From JBDTSW01 sp051004675 (lineage in GTDB: Bacteria; Actinomycetota; Thermoleophilia; Solirubrobacterales; 70-9), in contig JBPCKC010000013.1 of the NCBI GenBank assembly GCA_051004675.1, forward strand, positions 1 through 64,000: a DNA stretch of 64,000 nucleotides, given 5' to 3'. The position numbers and the translations under genes are program-made. How positions within the stretch are numbered: the stretch's first letter is position 1; every line of letters begins with the position of its first letter. Under the pieces are notes generated by a model, which was given only the letters and a program-made list of their open reading frames with translations, made no database searches and had not been told where the DNA came from. Positions 46,449 through 54,990 of the stretch are shown here, one piece after another.

Positions 46449-47693
46449 ATGACCGCCGCAGGCCCCGCGATCGACGCGGCCCGCGTGATCGCCGACCTGC
46501 GAGAGCTGGATCGCCGCACCGGCGGGGCCGACGGGGCGCGGCGCGTGTGCTGGACCGAGACCTGGCGCGAGGCGCGGGACTTCCTGGCCGAGCTCCTGAC
46601 CGAGATCGGGGCCGAGCCCGAGCGCGACGAGGCCGGCAACCTGTGGGCCCGGATCGGCGACGGAGACGAGCTGGCCGTCGCCGTCGGCTCCCATATCGAC
46701 TCGGTGCCGGCCGGCGGGTGGCTCGACGGCGCGCTGGGCGTGATGGCGGGCGTCGGCGTGCTGCGAGCGTGGGCGTCGTCCGGGCGCATGCCGCAGGCAC
46801 CGCTCGTCCTCGTCGACTGGGCCGACGAGGAGGGAGCTCGGTTCGGCCGCAGCCTCTTCGGGAGCTCAGCTTTCTCCGGCACCCTCGACGTCGCGGCCGT
46901 GGGCGAGCTGCGGGACGCCGATGACGTGGCCCTGCCCGATGCGCTGGCCGAGAACGGGGTCCAACTCGACCGCGTCGGAGACTGCGGCTCACGCCGCGAT
47001 GGCCTGGGCGCCTACCTCGAGCTGCACATCGAGCAGGGCCCGGTGCTCGAGGCCGAGGGCGTCGCGACGGCCGCGGTCAACGGATGCGCCGGCGTCGAGC
47101 GCCACCGCTTCCGGATCACGGGCCAGGCCTCCCACGCCGGGACGACGCCCATGGAGCTGCGCCGCGACGCGGGCCTCGCGGCGGCCGACGCGGCCCTGCG
47201 CATCGAGGGCATCGGCCGCGAGCACGACGGGGTCGCGACCACGGGCGTGCTTCGCCTGGACCCTGGGATCCCGACCGCCGTGGCGGGGGGCGCCGAGCTG
47301 GTGGCCGACCTGCGCCACCGCGACGCCGGCCGACTCGAGGCAATGCTCGCCGCGGCCCGCGACGCCGCCGCCGACTCCGCGGCCGCCCGCGAGTGCTCCG
47401 TCATTGGGGAGGAGATCTGGCGGATCGAGCCGCTGGCGTTCGACCCCGAGCTGGTCGAGCAGGCACGCCATGCGTGCCGCGAGGCGAGCGGGACCGAGCG
47501 CGAGCTGACCAGCGGCGCCCTCCACGACGCGGCCGAGGTGTCCCGCCACATCCCCACCGCGATGATCTTCGTCCCCTCGCTCGGGGGCCTCTCCCACACC
47601 GAGCGCGAGGACACCCGGGCATCCGACCTCGCCACGGGCATCGATGCATTCGGCCGGCTGGCGAACAGGGTGCTCGGGGAGATCGCGGTGTAA
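46449..47693 (+). CDS. M20-family Zn-dependent hydantoinase/carbamoylase (amidohydrolase)
   Basis: The 414-residue enzyme has the AmaB/allantoate amidohydrolase metal site: H82 and D93 (GSHIDSVPAGGWLDGALGV), E127/E128 (DWADEEGARFG), H193 (ELHIEQGPVLE) and a C-terminal His in GGLSHTEREDT. A dimerisation domain lies at about residues 210-320. Members hydrolyse N-carbamoyl amino acids or allantoate/ureidoglycine. In this operon a ureido product of the deiminase-like protein is a natural candidate substrate. Confidence 0.88.
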   Translation: MTAAGPAIDAARVIADLRELDRRTGGADGARRVCWTETWREARDFLAELLTEIGAEPERDEAGNLWARIGDGDELAVAVGSHIDSVPAGGWLDGALGVMAGVGVLRAWASSGRMPQAPLVLVDWADEEGARFGRSLFGSSAFSGTLDVAAVGELRDADDVALPDALAENGVQLDRVGDCGSRRDGLGAYLELHIEQGPVLEAEGVATAAVNGCAGVERHRFRITGQASHAGTTPMELRRDAGLAAADAALRIEGIGREHDGVATTGVLRLDPGIPTAVAGGAELVADLRHRDAGRLEAMLAAARDAAADSAAARECSVIGEEIWRIEPLAFDPELVEQARHACREASGTERELTSGALHDAAEVSRHIPTAMIFVPSLGGLSHTEREDTRASDLATGIDAFGRLANRVLGEIAV

Positions 47694-47748
47694 CGGCCCG
47701 GGCGCCGGTCTGACTGCCCCCTAAAGACCCCTCGACCGAAGGAGATCC

Positions 47749-48498
47749 GTGACCGATATCGACCCCAAGCTTGCCGCGCTGTGCGAGCGCAGCGACACCG
47801 ACTACTCCGACCTGCGGGCGTTTTTCATCAACTGCACGCTCAAGCGCAGCCCGGAGCTGTCCCACACCCAGGGGCTGATGGACATCTCGATGGAGATGAT
47901 GCGCCGGGTCGGCGTCGAGGTGGACTGCATCCGCGCGATCGACCACGACATCGCGACCGGCGTGTGGCCCGACATGACCGAGCACGGCTGGGACGAGGAC
48001 GAGTGGCCGGCGATCTTCAAGCAGGTGATGGACGCGGACATCCTCGTGCTGGGGATGGCGATCTGGCTGGGCGAGAAGACCTCCGTCGCGACCCAGGTGA
48101 TCGAGCGGCTGTACGGCAACTCGCACCTGCTGAACGACGACGGCCAGTACGCCTACTACGGGCGCGTGGGCGGCTGCCTCGTGACCGGCAACGAGGACGG
48201 GGTCAAGCACTGCGCGATGAACACGCTGTACTCGCTTCAGCACCTGGGCTACACGATCCCACCGCAGGCCGACGCCGGATGGATCGGCGAGGCGGGGCCC
48301 GGTCCCTCCTACCTCGACGAAGGCTCGGGCGGTCCCGAGAACGACTTCACGAACCGCAACACGGCCTTCGCCACGTGGAACCTGCTCCACCTCGCGCGGA
48401 TCCTCAAAGACGCGGGCGGCATCCCCGCCCACGGCAACCAGCGCTCGGAGTGGGACGCGGGCTGCAAGCCGGCCTGGCCGAACCCCGAGCACCGCTAG
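47749..48498 (+). CDS. Flavodoxin-like NAD(P)H-dependent oxidoreductase
   Basis: The 249-residue protein starts at GTG 47749 with AAGGAG nearby. AFFINCTLKRSPELSHTQGLMD is the FMN phosphate-binding loop, LVLGMAIWLGEKTSVATQVIERL and YYGRVGGCLVTGNEDGVKHC complete the flavodoxin fold of NADPH-dependent FMN reductases. The C-terminal 60 residues (NRNTAFATWNLLHLARIL) are an extension. It is co-directional with the preceding operon after 55 bases; a functional link is uncertain. Confidence 0.8.
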   Translation: MTDIDPKLAALCERSDTDYSDLRAFFINCTLKRSPELSHTQGLMDISMEMMRRVGVEVDCIRAIDHDIATGVWPDMTEHGWDEDEWPAIFKQVMDADILVLGMAIWLGEKTSVATQVIERLYGNSHLLNDDGQYAYYGRVGGCLVTGNEDGVKHCAMNTLYSLQHLGYTIPPQADAGWIGEAGPGPSYLDEGSGGPENDFTNRNTAFATWNLLHLARILKDAGGIPAHGNQRSEWDAGCKPAWPNPEHR

Positions 48499-48535
48499 AC
48501 CCGGGTCGGCGCAGGACGCTGTCTAGGCTCGGTTC

Positions 48536-49603
48536 ATGAGCCTCTACGACACTCTTGCGCAGCTTCCCCTGACCGTCGACTCGTACGAGCTGGAGGACCG
48601 CGACCGGCAGTTCTCGCCGGAGTTCACCCGCCCCTCCACGATCGTCCGCCTCCACGGCCAAGGCCAGGATGGCCTCGGGGAGGACGTCGCCTACACCGTC
48701 CTCGACCACATGGCCCACCGCGACGCAGGGCCGGTCAACGACTTCACCGGCGTCTCCACTCTCGGGGAGTTCTGCGAGCTGGCCGGCGAGCTCGACCTGT
48801 TCGCGGCCGCCGCCCCTGAGTACCCGGCGTCGCGCCACTACCGCCGCTGGGCCTACGAGTCGGCGGCGCTCGACCTCGCGCTGCGCCAGAGCGGGACGTC
48901 GCTCCACGAAGCCCTCGGGCGCGACCCGCAGCCGCTCACCTTCGTCTGCTCCACGCGGCTCACCACCTTCGGCGAGGGCGCGCAGCGCTCCAGCACCGAG
49001 CCGGTGCGAAAGCGCCTCGCCACGTACCCGACGCTCGAGTTCAAGCTCGATCCCGAGAACGACTGGGACGCGGAGCTGATCGCCGAGCTGGGTGACCTCG
49101 CCCCGGTGCGGGTGCTGGACCTGAAGGGTCTCTACCGGGGCACCCCCGTGGACGTGGACACGGACCCGGGGCTCTACCGCGCGGTCGCAGAGGCCTTCCC
49201 GGGGGCGTACCTCGAGGATCCGGACCTCAACGAGGAGACGACCGAGGCCCTGGCGCCGCACGAAGAGCGGATCACCTGGGACGCGAACCTCCACTCGCTC
49301 GAGGACGTGAAGGCGAACGCCCGGAAGGCCATCAACTCGAAGCCCTCGCGCTTCGGCTCGCTGCGGGAACTCCTCTCCGTCTACGAGCACTGCGAGGCGA
49401 ACGGGATCGCGGTTTACGGCGGCGGGCAGGGCGAGCTCTCGGTCGGTCGGGGACAGATCCAGTACCTCGCGTCGCTCTTTCACCCGGATACGCCGAACGA
49501 CACCGCGCCGTCGGGCTTCAACGACCCGGCGGTCCCGGAGGGGATGCCCTCGAGCCCGATGGAGCCGGCCCCGAGCGAGACCGGCTTCCGGTGGGCCGAA
49601 TAG
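48536..49603 (+). CDS. Enolase-superfamily enzyme (mandelate racemase/muconate lactonising-like)
   Basis: The 355-residue protein has a capping N-terminal part (HYRRWAYESAALDLALRQ) and a beta-barrel with likely metal ligands D195 (VLDLKG), E227/D228 (AYLEDPD) and D249 (ITWDANLHS). Candidate catalytic lysines are K170 (EFKLD) and K269 (INSKPSRFG). The combination fits acid/base racemases, epimerases or o-succinylbenzoate synthase-like enzymes, but menC neighbours are absent. It stands alone; substrate unknown. Confidence 0.7.
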   Translation: MSLYDTLAQLPLTVDSYELEDRDRQFSPEFTRPSTIVRLHGQGQDGLGEDVAYTVLDHMAHRDAGPVNDFTGVSTLGEFCELAGELDLFAAAAPEYPASRHYRRWAYESAALDLALRQSGTSLHEALGRDPQPLTFVCSTRLTTFGEGAQRSSTEPVRKRLATYPTLEFKLDPENDWDAELIAELGDLAPVRVLDLKGLYRGTPVDVDTDPGLYRAVAEAFPGAYLEDPDLNEETTEALAPHEERITWDANLHSLEDVKANARKAINSKPSRFGSLRELLSVYEHCEANGIAVYGGGQGELSVGRGQIQYLASLFHPDTPNDTAPSGFNDPAVPEGMPSSPMEPAPSETGFRWAE

Positions 49604-49699
49604 GCGGCCGCGGGCCGCGGCAAGTTGCGAGTTCGGCGAACCGAACCCGGCGCTTTCGCTAGCGTCGCCGACACTTCCGACCATCCACAGGGGAGAGAC

Positions 49700-50233
49700 A
49701 TGCCCGAGCGTTCGTTCCCGCAGGCCCTCAACGAGCAGATCGCCAACGAGTTCAGCGCCGCGATGCAGTACATCGGCGCGGCTGTCTACTACGACGCCGA
49801 GACCCTCCCCCGCCTCGCGGCGTTCTTCTACCGGCAGGCGCTCGAGGAGCGCGAGCACGCGATGATGATGGTCCAGTATTTGCTCGACGTGGACGAGGAG
49901 GTGCGGATCCCCGACATCAAGGGCCAGCAGACGACCTTCGACGACGGGGTCTCGCCCGTGCAGATGGCGCTCGAGCAGGAGAAGCGGGTCGGCGAGGAGA
50001 TCTACGCGCTGTTCGAGCTCGCCCGCGAGACCAAGGACTACCGTGCCGAGCAGTTCATGCAGTGGTTCGTCAAGGAGCAGGTGGAGGAGGTCGCGCTGAT
50101 GCAGGACCTCCTCAGCGTCGTCGAGCGCTCAGCCAACAACCTGCTGTTGGCTGAGGAGTTCGTCGCGCGCGAGGGGCTCGGGGAGGAGGGCGCCAACCCG
50201 ACCGCGCCGCCGGCAGCGGGCGGCGGCGGCTAG
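49700..50233 (+). CDS. Ferritin-like iron storage protein
   Basis: Start ATG 49700 with GGGGAGAG upstream; 177 residues. The four-helix ferritin fold shows the diiron ligands in NEQIANEFSAAMQYIG (Glu) and EEREHAMMMVQYLLD (Glu, His), plus VKEQVEEVALMQDLL. The C-terminal 15 residues are Gly/Pro/Ala-rich. It oxidises and stores iron in the cytoplasm. There is no obvious heme-Met motif, so ferritin rather than bacterioferritin. Confidence 0.92.
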   Translation: MPERSFPQALNEQIANEFSAAMQYIGAAVYYDAETLPRLAAFFYRQALEEREHAMMMVQYLLDVDEEVRIPDIKGQQTTFDDGVSPVQMALEQEKRVGEEIYALFELARETKDYRAEQFMQWFVKEQVEEVALMQDLLSVVERSANNLLLAEEFVAREGLGEEGANPTAPPAAGGGG

Positions 50234-50330
50234 GTAACAAGCCATCGCGCCGAGTGAGTGTGCGCAAGCTCACGGTGGCGCGGCCGCGGCTCCCCTACGG
50301 TCGGGGCACGGGTCAAACACGGGAGGAACC

Positions 50331-50597
50331 ATGGCGCAGATGACGGAGATCCAGCGGAACCAGCTCGGCCGACACGAGCTTGGAGACGCCGGGAGCACGA
50401 GAATCTTCAGGCCGAGCGCGAGGGGGCACAAGTTCGTGATCGGCTACATGATGGTCGCGGTCGCGATCCTGGGGGCGCTCACCTACGCGGCGGTCCAGGC
50501 CTTCGACGGCTGGCACCACGCGATCGTCCTCGCCGACATGGTTGTCATCTTCTTCGGGATCGCGGCCTGGAACTACTCCGAGCGCAAGCACGCGTAG
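50331..50597 (+). CDS. Small two-helix membrane protein (88 aa)
   Basis: Start ATG 50331 with GGAGGAA upstream. A polar N-terminus of about 32 residues is followed by two hydrophobic segments (about 36-56 and 64-82) joined by a short His-containing turn (FDGWHHA). It ends SERKHA. No family is recognised. The ribosome-binding site and coding-like GC support it. Confidence 0.65.
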   Translation: MAQMTEIQRNQLGRHELGDAGSTRIFRPSARGHKFVIGYMMVAVAILGALTYAAVQAFDGWHHAIVLADMVVIFFGIAAWNYSERKHA

Positions 50598-50642
50598 CTG
50601 AGCCCGCGCCCCGCTTCGTCCTTACGAGACCGGGGGCGGCGT

Positions 50643-51116
50643 CTAGGGGCGCTCGGCGCGAAACTCCGCGAGGCCCTCGGCGGCCTCGGAGCGCACCTTG
50701 CCCTGCACGATCGGGCTCCAGCCCAGGGCGACGCCGATCGGCCCCAGGGCCATCCGCGTCCACTTCCAGAAGTCGAAGGAGTCGCGGTGCTCGATGATCA
50801 GCCCGGCGTCGTCGAACTCGAACCAGGCGTCGATATCGTTTACGACCTTGCGTCCCGTGCTGAACGTGTAGCGGGCGATCCAGTTGGCGGTGCCTGTCGT
50901 CTCGTCGGCATCGTGGGAGGCGAGCTCGACGGTCAGGTCCTCCGACCGCCCGGTCAGCATCCGCCACATGTCGCCGGCCTCCTCGCCGGTCAGTTCCTTA
51001 AAGACCGGGTCCCAGAAGTGCGCGCCGGGCGCGTAACACGCGGCCATGGCCTCAGCGTCGCCGGCGTCGAAGGCAGCGTAGAAGCGGCGGATCGTCTCGC
51101 GGTTGCGCTCGGACAT
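50643..51116 (-). CDS. SnoaL-like (NTF2-fold) protein
   Basis: Start ATG 51116, 157 residues. MSERNRETIRRFYAAFDAGDAEAMAACYAPGAHFWDPVF is a typical SnoaL_2 opening, with VNDIDAWFEFDDAGLIIEHRDSFDFWKWTRMAL as the C-terminal sheet, in which the His-Asp pair and Trp line the cavity. Possible roles include isomerase or hydrolase action on small ring compounds; none is indicated here. Convergent with the small membrane protein. Confidence 0.82.
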   Translation of the reverse strand: MSERNRETIRRFYAAFDAGDAEAMAACYAPGAHFWDPVFKELTGEEAGDMWRMLTGRSEDLTVELASHDADETTGTANWIARYTFSTGRKVVNDIDAWFEFDDAGLIIEHRDSFDFWKWTRMALGPIGVALGWSPIVQGKVRSEAAEGLAEFRAERP

Positions 51117-51200
51117 CGCGGCCCAGTCTCGCACACGGGCCGACGGGCGGCCGAGTCACCGCGGTAGGCGCAACCAGCTCGCCGAACTTCTAAAGGTAAG

Positions 51201-52115
51201 GTGGCAACGGCGTTCCAGATGGCTGCCGACGGCTACTTCCCTCGCGAGAGCTCGCTGCTGCGGCGAGTCCAGGAGGAGCGGGCCGTGGGTCTCATCTTCG
51301 GGCAGCGGGCGCTGATGCTGGGCGCGATGACCTCCCCGCTCGCCTACTACGGGACGGCCGCGCACACCACGGGGAAGCTCAAGCCCTTCAAGCGCCTGAC
51401 GCACACGGCTCAGATGTTCGAGGCCGTGTTCTTCGGCACCACCGAGGAGGCAGACCAGGCGCTCGCCTTCGTGCGGCGACTGCACGAGCGCGTGAAGGGG
51501 CGCACCGCCCACGACCTCGGGCCCTGGCCCGCCGGGACCCCGTACTCGGCCCTCGACCCGGACCTGATGCTGAAGGGGGTGGTCGCCCCAACCTTCGACT
51601 CGGCCCACGTGCTCTACGAGGCGCTGGTCGGCAGGCTGAGCGACGCGGAGCGCGAGCAGATGTGGCACGAGTACCTTCGCTTCGGCGAGCTCTTCGGCAT
51701 GCCCGCCGGCGCCGCGCCGGCGAGCTTTGGCGAGTTTCGGTCCTGGTGGGCCGCCCATCTCGCCGGCGAGGAGGTACTGCTCACCGAGGAGGCCCGCCTC
51801 GCGGGGTACGAGACCGGCTTCGGCATCCCGGTTCCCCTTGTCAACCGGCCGGGCATGGCCGGCATCGAGTTCCTCCTGCGGGGCACGCTTCCGCCACGTG
51901 CCCGCGAGCTCTACGGGATCTCGTGGAGCTGGGCGGACCAGCGTGCGTTCGACACGCTGGCGCTGGCGATTCGGCGCGGCGCGCCGCTCGCGCCGGGACG
52001 CCTTCGCCGCGGCTCCTGCAACTTCTTCTTCGAGCTCGTCGCAAGGACCGAGCGCAAGCGGATTGCGGCGGGGCACGGCGGGGACATGTTCCAGCCCCAG
52101 GCGCCGAACCCCTAG
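51201..52115 (+). CDS. MpaB-type oxygenase (DUF2236 family)
   Basis: Starts at GTG 51201 with AAAGGTAAG upstream; 304 residues. The pattern REERAVGLIFGQRALMLGAMTSPLAYYGTAAHTT, FGTTEEADQALAFVRRLHERVKG and WHEYLRFGELFGMP is that of the MpaB/rubber-oxygenase/latex-clearing group, heme enzymes. A conserved His in RLHERV is the probable heme ligand. Twelve bases separate it from the SDR gene, so they form a pair. Confidence 0.8.
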   Translation: MATAFQMAADGYFPRESSLLRRVQEERAVGLIFGQRALMLGAMTSPLAYYGTAAHTTGKLKPFKRLTHTAQMFEAVFFGTTEEADQALAFVRRLHERVKGRTAHDLGPWPAGTPYSALDPDLMLKGVVAPTFDSAHVLYEALVGRLSDAEREQMWHEYLRFGELFGMPAGAAPASFGEFRSWWAAHLAGEEVLLTEEARLAGYETGFGIPVPLVNRPGMAGIEFLLRGTLPPRARELYGISWSWADQRAFDTLALAIRRGAPLAPGRLRRGSCNFFFELVARTERKRIAAGHGGDMFQPQAPNP

Positions 52116-52126
52116 ATTCCCGGCGC

Positions 52127-52960
52127 ATGGCTGAGTTCGACGACCGAACGGTGATCATGTCCGGCGGCAGCCGCGGCATCGGCTTGGCGATCGCGCTGCG
52201 GCTCGCCCGGGAGGGGGCGAACGTCGCGATCGTCGCGAAGACGGCCGAGCCCGACCCCCGTCTGCCCGGCACGATCTACACGGCCGCCGAGGAGATCGAG
52301 GCGGCCGGTGGCACCGCGCTTCCGATTGTGGGCGACATCCGCGACGAGGCACGGGTCGCCGAGGCCGTGGCCGAGACCGTCGAGCGCTTCGGCGGCATCG
52401 ACGTCGTGGTCAACAACGCCAGCGCGATCAACCTGGCGCCGATGCGCGACCTCGAGGTCAAGCGCTTCGACCTCATGCAGCAGATCAACTCCCGCGGCAC
52501 CTTCGTCCTCTCCAAGGCCGCCCTTCCTCACCTGCGCGAGTCGGACCGGGCCCATGTCCTCACCCTCTCGCCTCCCCTCACCCAGGACGCGAAGTGGCTG
52601 GCTACCCACAGCGCCTACACCCTCTCGAAGATGGGGATGACGATGATCACGCTCGGCCTCGCGGCCGACGAGCGGGAGACGCCGATCGCGGCCAACTGCC
52701 TGTGGCCGCGCACCATCATCGCCACGGCCGCCGTCCAGAACCTCCTCGGCGGAGACGAGGCAATGAAGCGCGCGCGTACACCCGACATCTACGCCGACGC
52801 CGCCTACGAGATCGTCCGCCGCGACCCGCGTGAGTGCACCGGCAACGCCTACATCGACGACGAGGTCCTCGCCGAGGCCGGCATCACCGACCTGAGCGCC
52901 TACGGCCCTGCGGAGTCCGACCTCCAACTCGACCTCTTCGTGGACGGCTGGCGCGACTAG
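52127..52960 (+). CDS. Short-chain dehydrogenase/reductase (HSDL2-like)
   Basis: Start ATG 52127, 277 residues. The NAD(P)-binding motif GGSRGIGLAIALRLAREG, the NNASAINLA segment and the catalytic pair SAYTLSKMGMTM (YxxxK) are present. The long C-terminal part (IAANCLWPRTIIATAAVQNLLGGDE) matches the hydroxysteroid dehydrogenase-like 2 group. Pairs with the oxygenase in front. Substrate unknown. Confidence 0.88.
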   Translation: MAEFDDRTVIMSGGSRGIGLAIALRLAREGANVAIVAKTAEPDPRLPGTIYTAAEEIEAAGGTALPIVGDIRDEARVAEAVAETVERFGGIDVVVNNASAINLAPMRDLEVKRFDLMQQINSRGTFVLSKAALPHLRESDRAHVLTLSPPLTQDAKWLATHSAYTLSKMGMTMITLGLAADERETPIAANCLWPRTIIATAAVQNLLGGDEAMKRARTPDIYADAAYEIVRRDPRECTGNAYIDDEVLAEAGITDLSAYGPAESDLQLDLFVDGWRD

Positions 52961-53005
52961 AATCAGGCCTGGGCCCCTGGCCCCGACCGGATCTCCGGTG
53001 CACCA

Positions 53006-53080
<75 letters not shown>

Positions 53081-53175
53081 TCCCCGCTATGCAGTCGTCT
53101 CGCTGCGGCCAGCACTCAGGCTCTCGGTCTCGCAGTCGTTGGTTCTCCTGCCCTCGTAGCGTCCCGTTGAGCCGA

Positions 53176-53925
53176 TCACCCCGGGAGCGATGGATTGGGC
53201 TCCTCCTCCGGGCGGAGCACGGGGCCGATGCGCCCGGGGAAGTGCGGACAGGCGCGGAGGGCGAGGCGGCCCGCTGGGCGCGGCTCGATCAACGGGCGCA
53301 GGTCGTCGAGGCACATGAGGATCCGTAGCAAGCAGCCGATCTGGTAGTCGGCTGCGGTGAGTTCGTCGCCGTCGAGGACGCCGCCTGCGATCAGCTCATC
53401 GACCTGGTCCAAGACGGCGGGAAGCTCAGCGAGCGCGGCGCGCCCAGGCCCGTCGCCTGTCCGGTTGAGACGCACCTGGGCCCGGAGCAGCGGGCGCGCC
53501 AGCGCCGACACGAGCCGACTCGGAACCCTCGCGAACGGCCCGCGATCGACGAATGAAGCGGGCGCCCGCCGGTCGCGCAGCAAAGCCCACACCATCACAC
53601 GCCGCGGGATCGTCTGGAGCGTTTCCTCGCCCCAGCGCTCAGCGTCCTCGACCTCCGCGCGCAGGTTCGGCTCGCGTGGGAACAGCGGGGGGTCGGGGCA
53701 TTCGGCCTCGAGCGCCCTCGAGATCGCACGCGTCCCAAGAACCTTGCGCCCATTAAGCGTCAGTGCCGGGACCGTGTTACCCGCGAACCCCAGCATGCGG
53801 ATGATCGGCTTGTGGAGAGCCTGCGGCAGCTCGACCCGTCGATACCGAATGCCCTTGTGCTCGAGCATGCGCTCGGCGATTGCGCCGTTCGGCGTGCCGG
53901 CGATGGTGTACAGCGTCGCCCTCAC
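53176..53925 (-). CDS. Glutathione S-transferase family protein
   Basis: The 249-residue protein starts at GTG 53925. The N-terminal thioredoxin fold (residues 1-75) has LYTIAGTPNGAIAERMLEHKGIRYRRVELP and the cis-Pro motif NTVPALTLNGRKVLGTRAISRALE. The helical C-terminal domain ends before DELTAADYQIGCLLRILMC. The active-site Cys or Ser is not obvious (TPNG at the usual place). It is the only complete gene in the 1-kb segment bounded by tRNA-Asp repeats, so it may be cargo of a reduced integrative element. Confidence 0.72.
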   Translation of the reverse strand: MRATLYTIAGTPNGAIAERMLEHKGIRYRRVELPQALHKPIIRMLGFAGNTVPALTLNGRKVLGTRAISRALEAECPDPPLFPREPNLRAEVEDAERWGEETLQTIPRRVMVWALLRDRRAPASFVDRGPFARVPSRLVSALARPLLRAQVRLNRTGDGPGRAALAELPAVLDQVDELIAGGVLDGDELTAADYQIGCLLRILMCLDDLRPLIEPRPAGRLALRACPHFPGRIGPVLRPEEEPNPSLPG

Positions 53926-54033
53926 GACTTACCGCGCGAACACCGGTCGGCCGAGATCCCCATCGATCCGGAGGATACGAGCGTTCGGGGAAGCTTTGTC
54001 GTCCGCCGTCGTCGGTTGTCGCCGCGGTATTAG

Positions 54034-54080
<47 letters not shown>

Positions 54081-54090
54081 CTCGGCGCTC

Positions 54091-54123
54091 CTACTCGACC
54101 GACACGAGGTCGATCACGAACTT
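54091..54123 (-). pseudogene. Possible remnant of the 3' end of an FKBP-type peptidyl-prolyl isomerase gene
   Basis: On the minus strand this reads KFVIDLVSVE and a TAG stop, which looks like the typical end of FKBP-type prolyl isomerases. Coding upstream is cut off at the third tRNA-derived repeat. Only ten codons are left, so the assignment is weak, but a truncated gene end caught between two tRNA-derived repeats is what repeated integration and excision would leave. Confidence 0.3.
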
Positions 54124-54143
54124 CGAGTCCCGTCGCTCCCGTT
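54122..54143 (+). repeat. Third, shorter copy of the tRNA-Asp 3' end
   Basis: These 22 bases match 53060-53081, the T arm to just past the acceptor stem of tRNA-Asp. It lies 42 bases beyond the second copy. A third nested copy suggests more than one integration event at the same tRNA. Confidence 0.75.
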
Positions 54144-54156
54144 AGCCTCCCGCGCC

Positions 54157-54990
54157 ATGAGACTCGTGACCTACCGTTCCGAGCGAGGGGATCGCGCCGG
54201 GGTGCTGCGGGAGGAAGGCATCGTGGATGCGTGGGACGCGCTGGCGGGCGAGGGGCGCAGCGTGCGCGACGTGCTGGCGGGCGACCGGGTTGACGAGCTC
54301 GCGGCGGCGGTTGGCGACGCGGCGGCAATCGGCTCCGCTGAGCTGCTGGCGCCGGTGCCCGACCCGGAGAAGATCGTGTGCATCGGGTTGAACTACGGCG
54401 CCCACGCCGCCGAGGCGGGCATGGAGCCGCCCGAGAGCCCGACGATCTTCGGCAAGTACCGCAACGCGCTCACGGGGCCGGGTGCGACCGTGCCGCTTCC
54501 CGGCGCGAGCAGCAAGGTGGACTTCGAGGCCGAGGTCGCGTTCGTGGTCGGGCGGCGCGCGAAGGACGTGGCCGAGGCCGACGCGCTCGGGCACGTCGCC
54601 GGCTACACGCTCCTTAACGACCTCTCGGCCCGGGACCTGCAGTTCGCGACACCACAGTGGATGGCCGGCAAGGTCTTCGACGGGTCGGCCCCCTGCGGCC
54701 CGGCTCTGGTCACGCCCGACGAGGCCGGCCCGCCGGGCGCGATCGAGTTCGCGCTCGATTTGAACGGCGAGCGCATGCAGGCGTCCTCCACGGCCGACCT
54801 GATCTTCTCCGTGCCCGCGCTGGTGGCGCAGCTTTCGCGCCTGATGACGCTCGAGCCCGGCGACATCGTCGCGACCGGGACGCCCTCGGGCGTGGGGTCT
54901 ACGCGCGACCCGCGCGTGTGGCTCGCGGCGGGCGACGAGATCGTGATCAGCTCGCCGCAGCTCGGCGAGCTTCGGACCGTGATGGCCTGA
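54157..54990 (+). CDS. Fumarylacetoacetate hydrolase family protein
   Basis: The 277-residue protein has the FAH metal site: KIVCIGLNYGAHAAEAGMEPPESPTIFGK, FEAEVAFVVGRRAKDV (Glu ligands), GYTLLNDLSARDLQ (Asp) and GDIVATGTPSGVGSTRDP at the C-terminus. Enzymes of this type cleave carbon-carbon bonds in acylpyruvates or aromatic breakdown products, or decarboxylate oxaloacetate. It lies 13 bases beyond the last tRNA-derived repeat. Its 3' end overlaps the convergent membrane gene by 44 bases. Confidence 0.9.
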   Translation: MRLVTYRSERGDRAGVLREEGIVDAWDALAGEGRSVRDVLAGDRVDELAAAVGDAAAIGSAELLAPVPDPEKIVCIGLNYGAHAAEAGMEPPESPTIFGKYRNALTGPGATVPLPGASSKVDFEAEVAFVVGRRAKDVAEADALGHVAGYTLLNDLSARDLQFATPQWMAGKVFDGSAPCGPALVTPDEAGPPGAIEFALDLNGERMQASSTADLIFSVPALVAQLSRLMTLEPGDIVATGTPSGVGSTRDPRVWLAAGDEIVISSPQLGELRTVMA

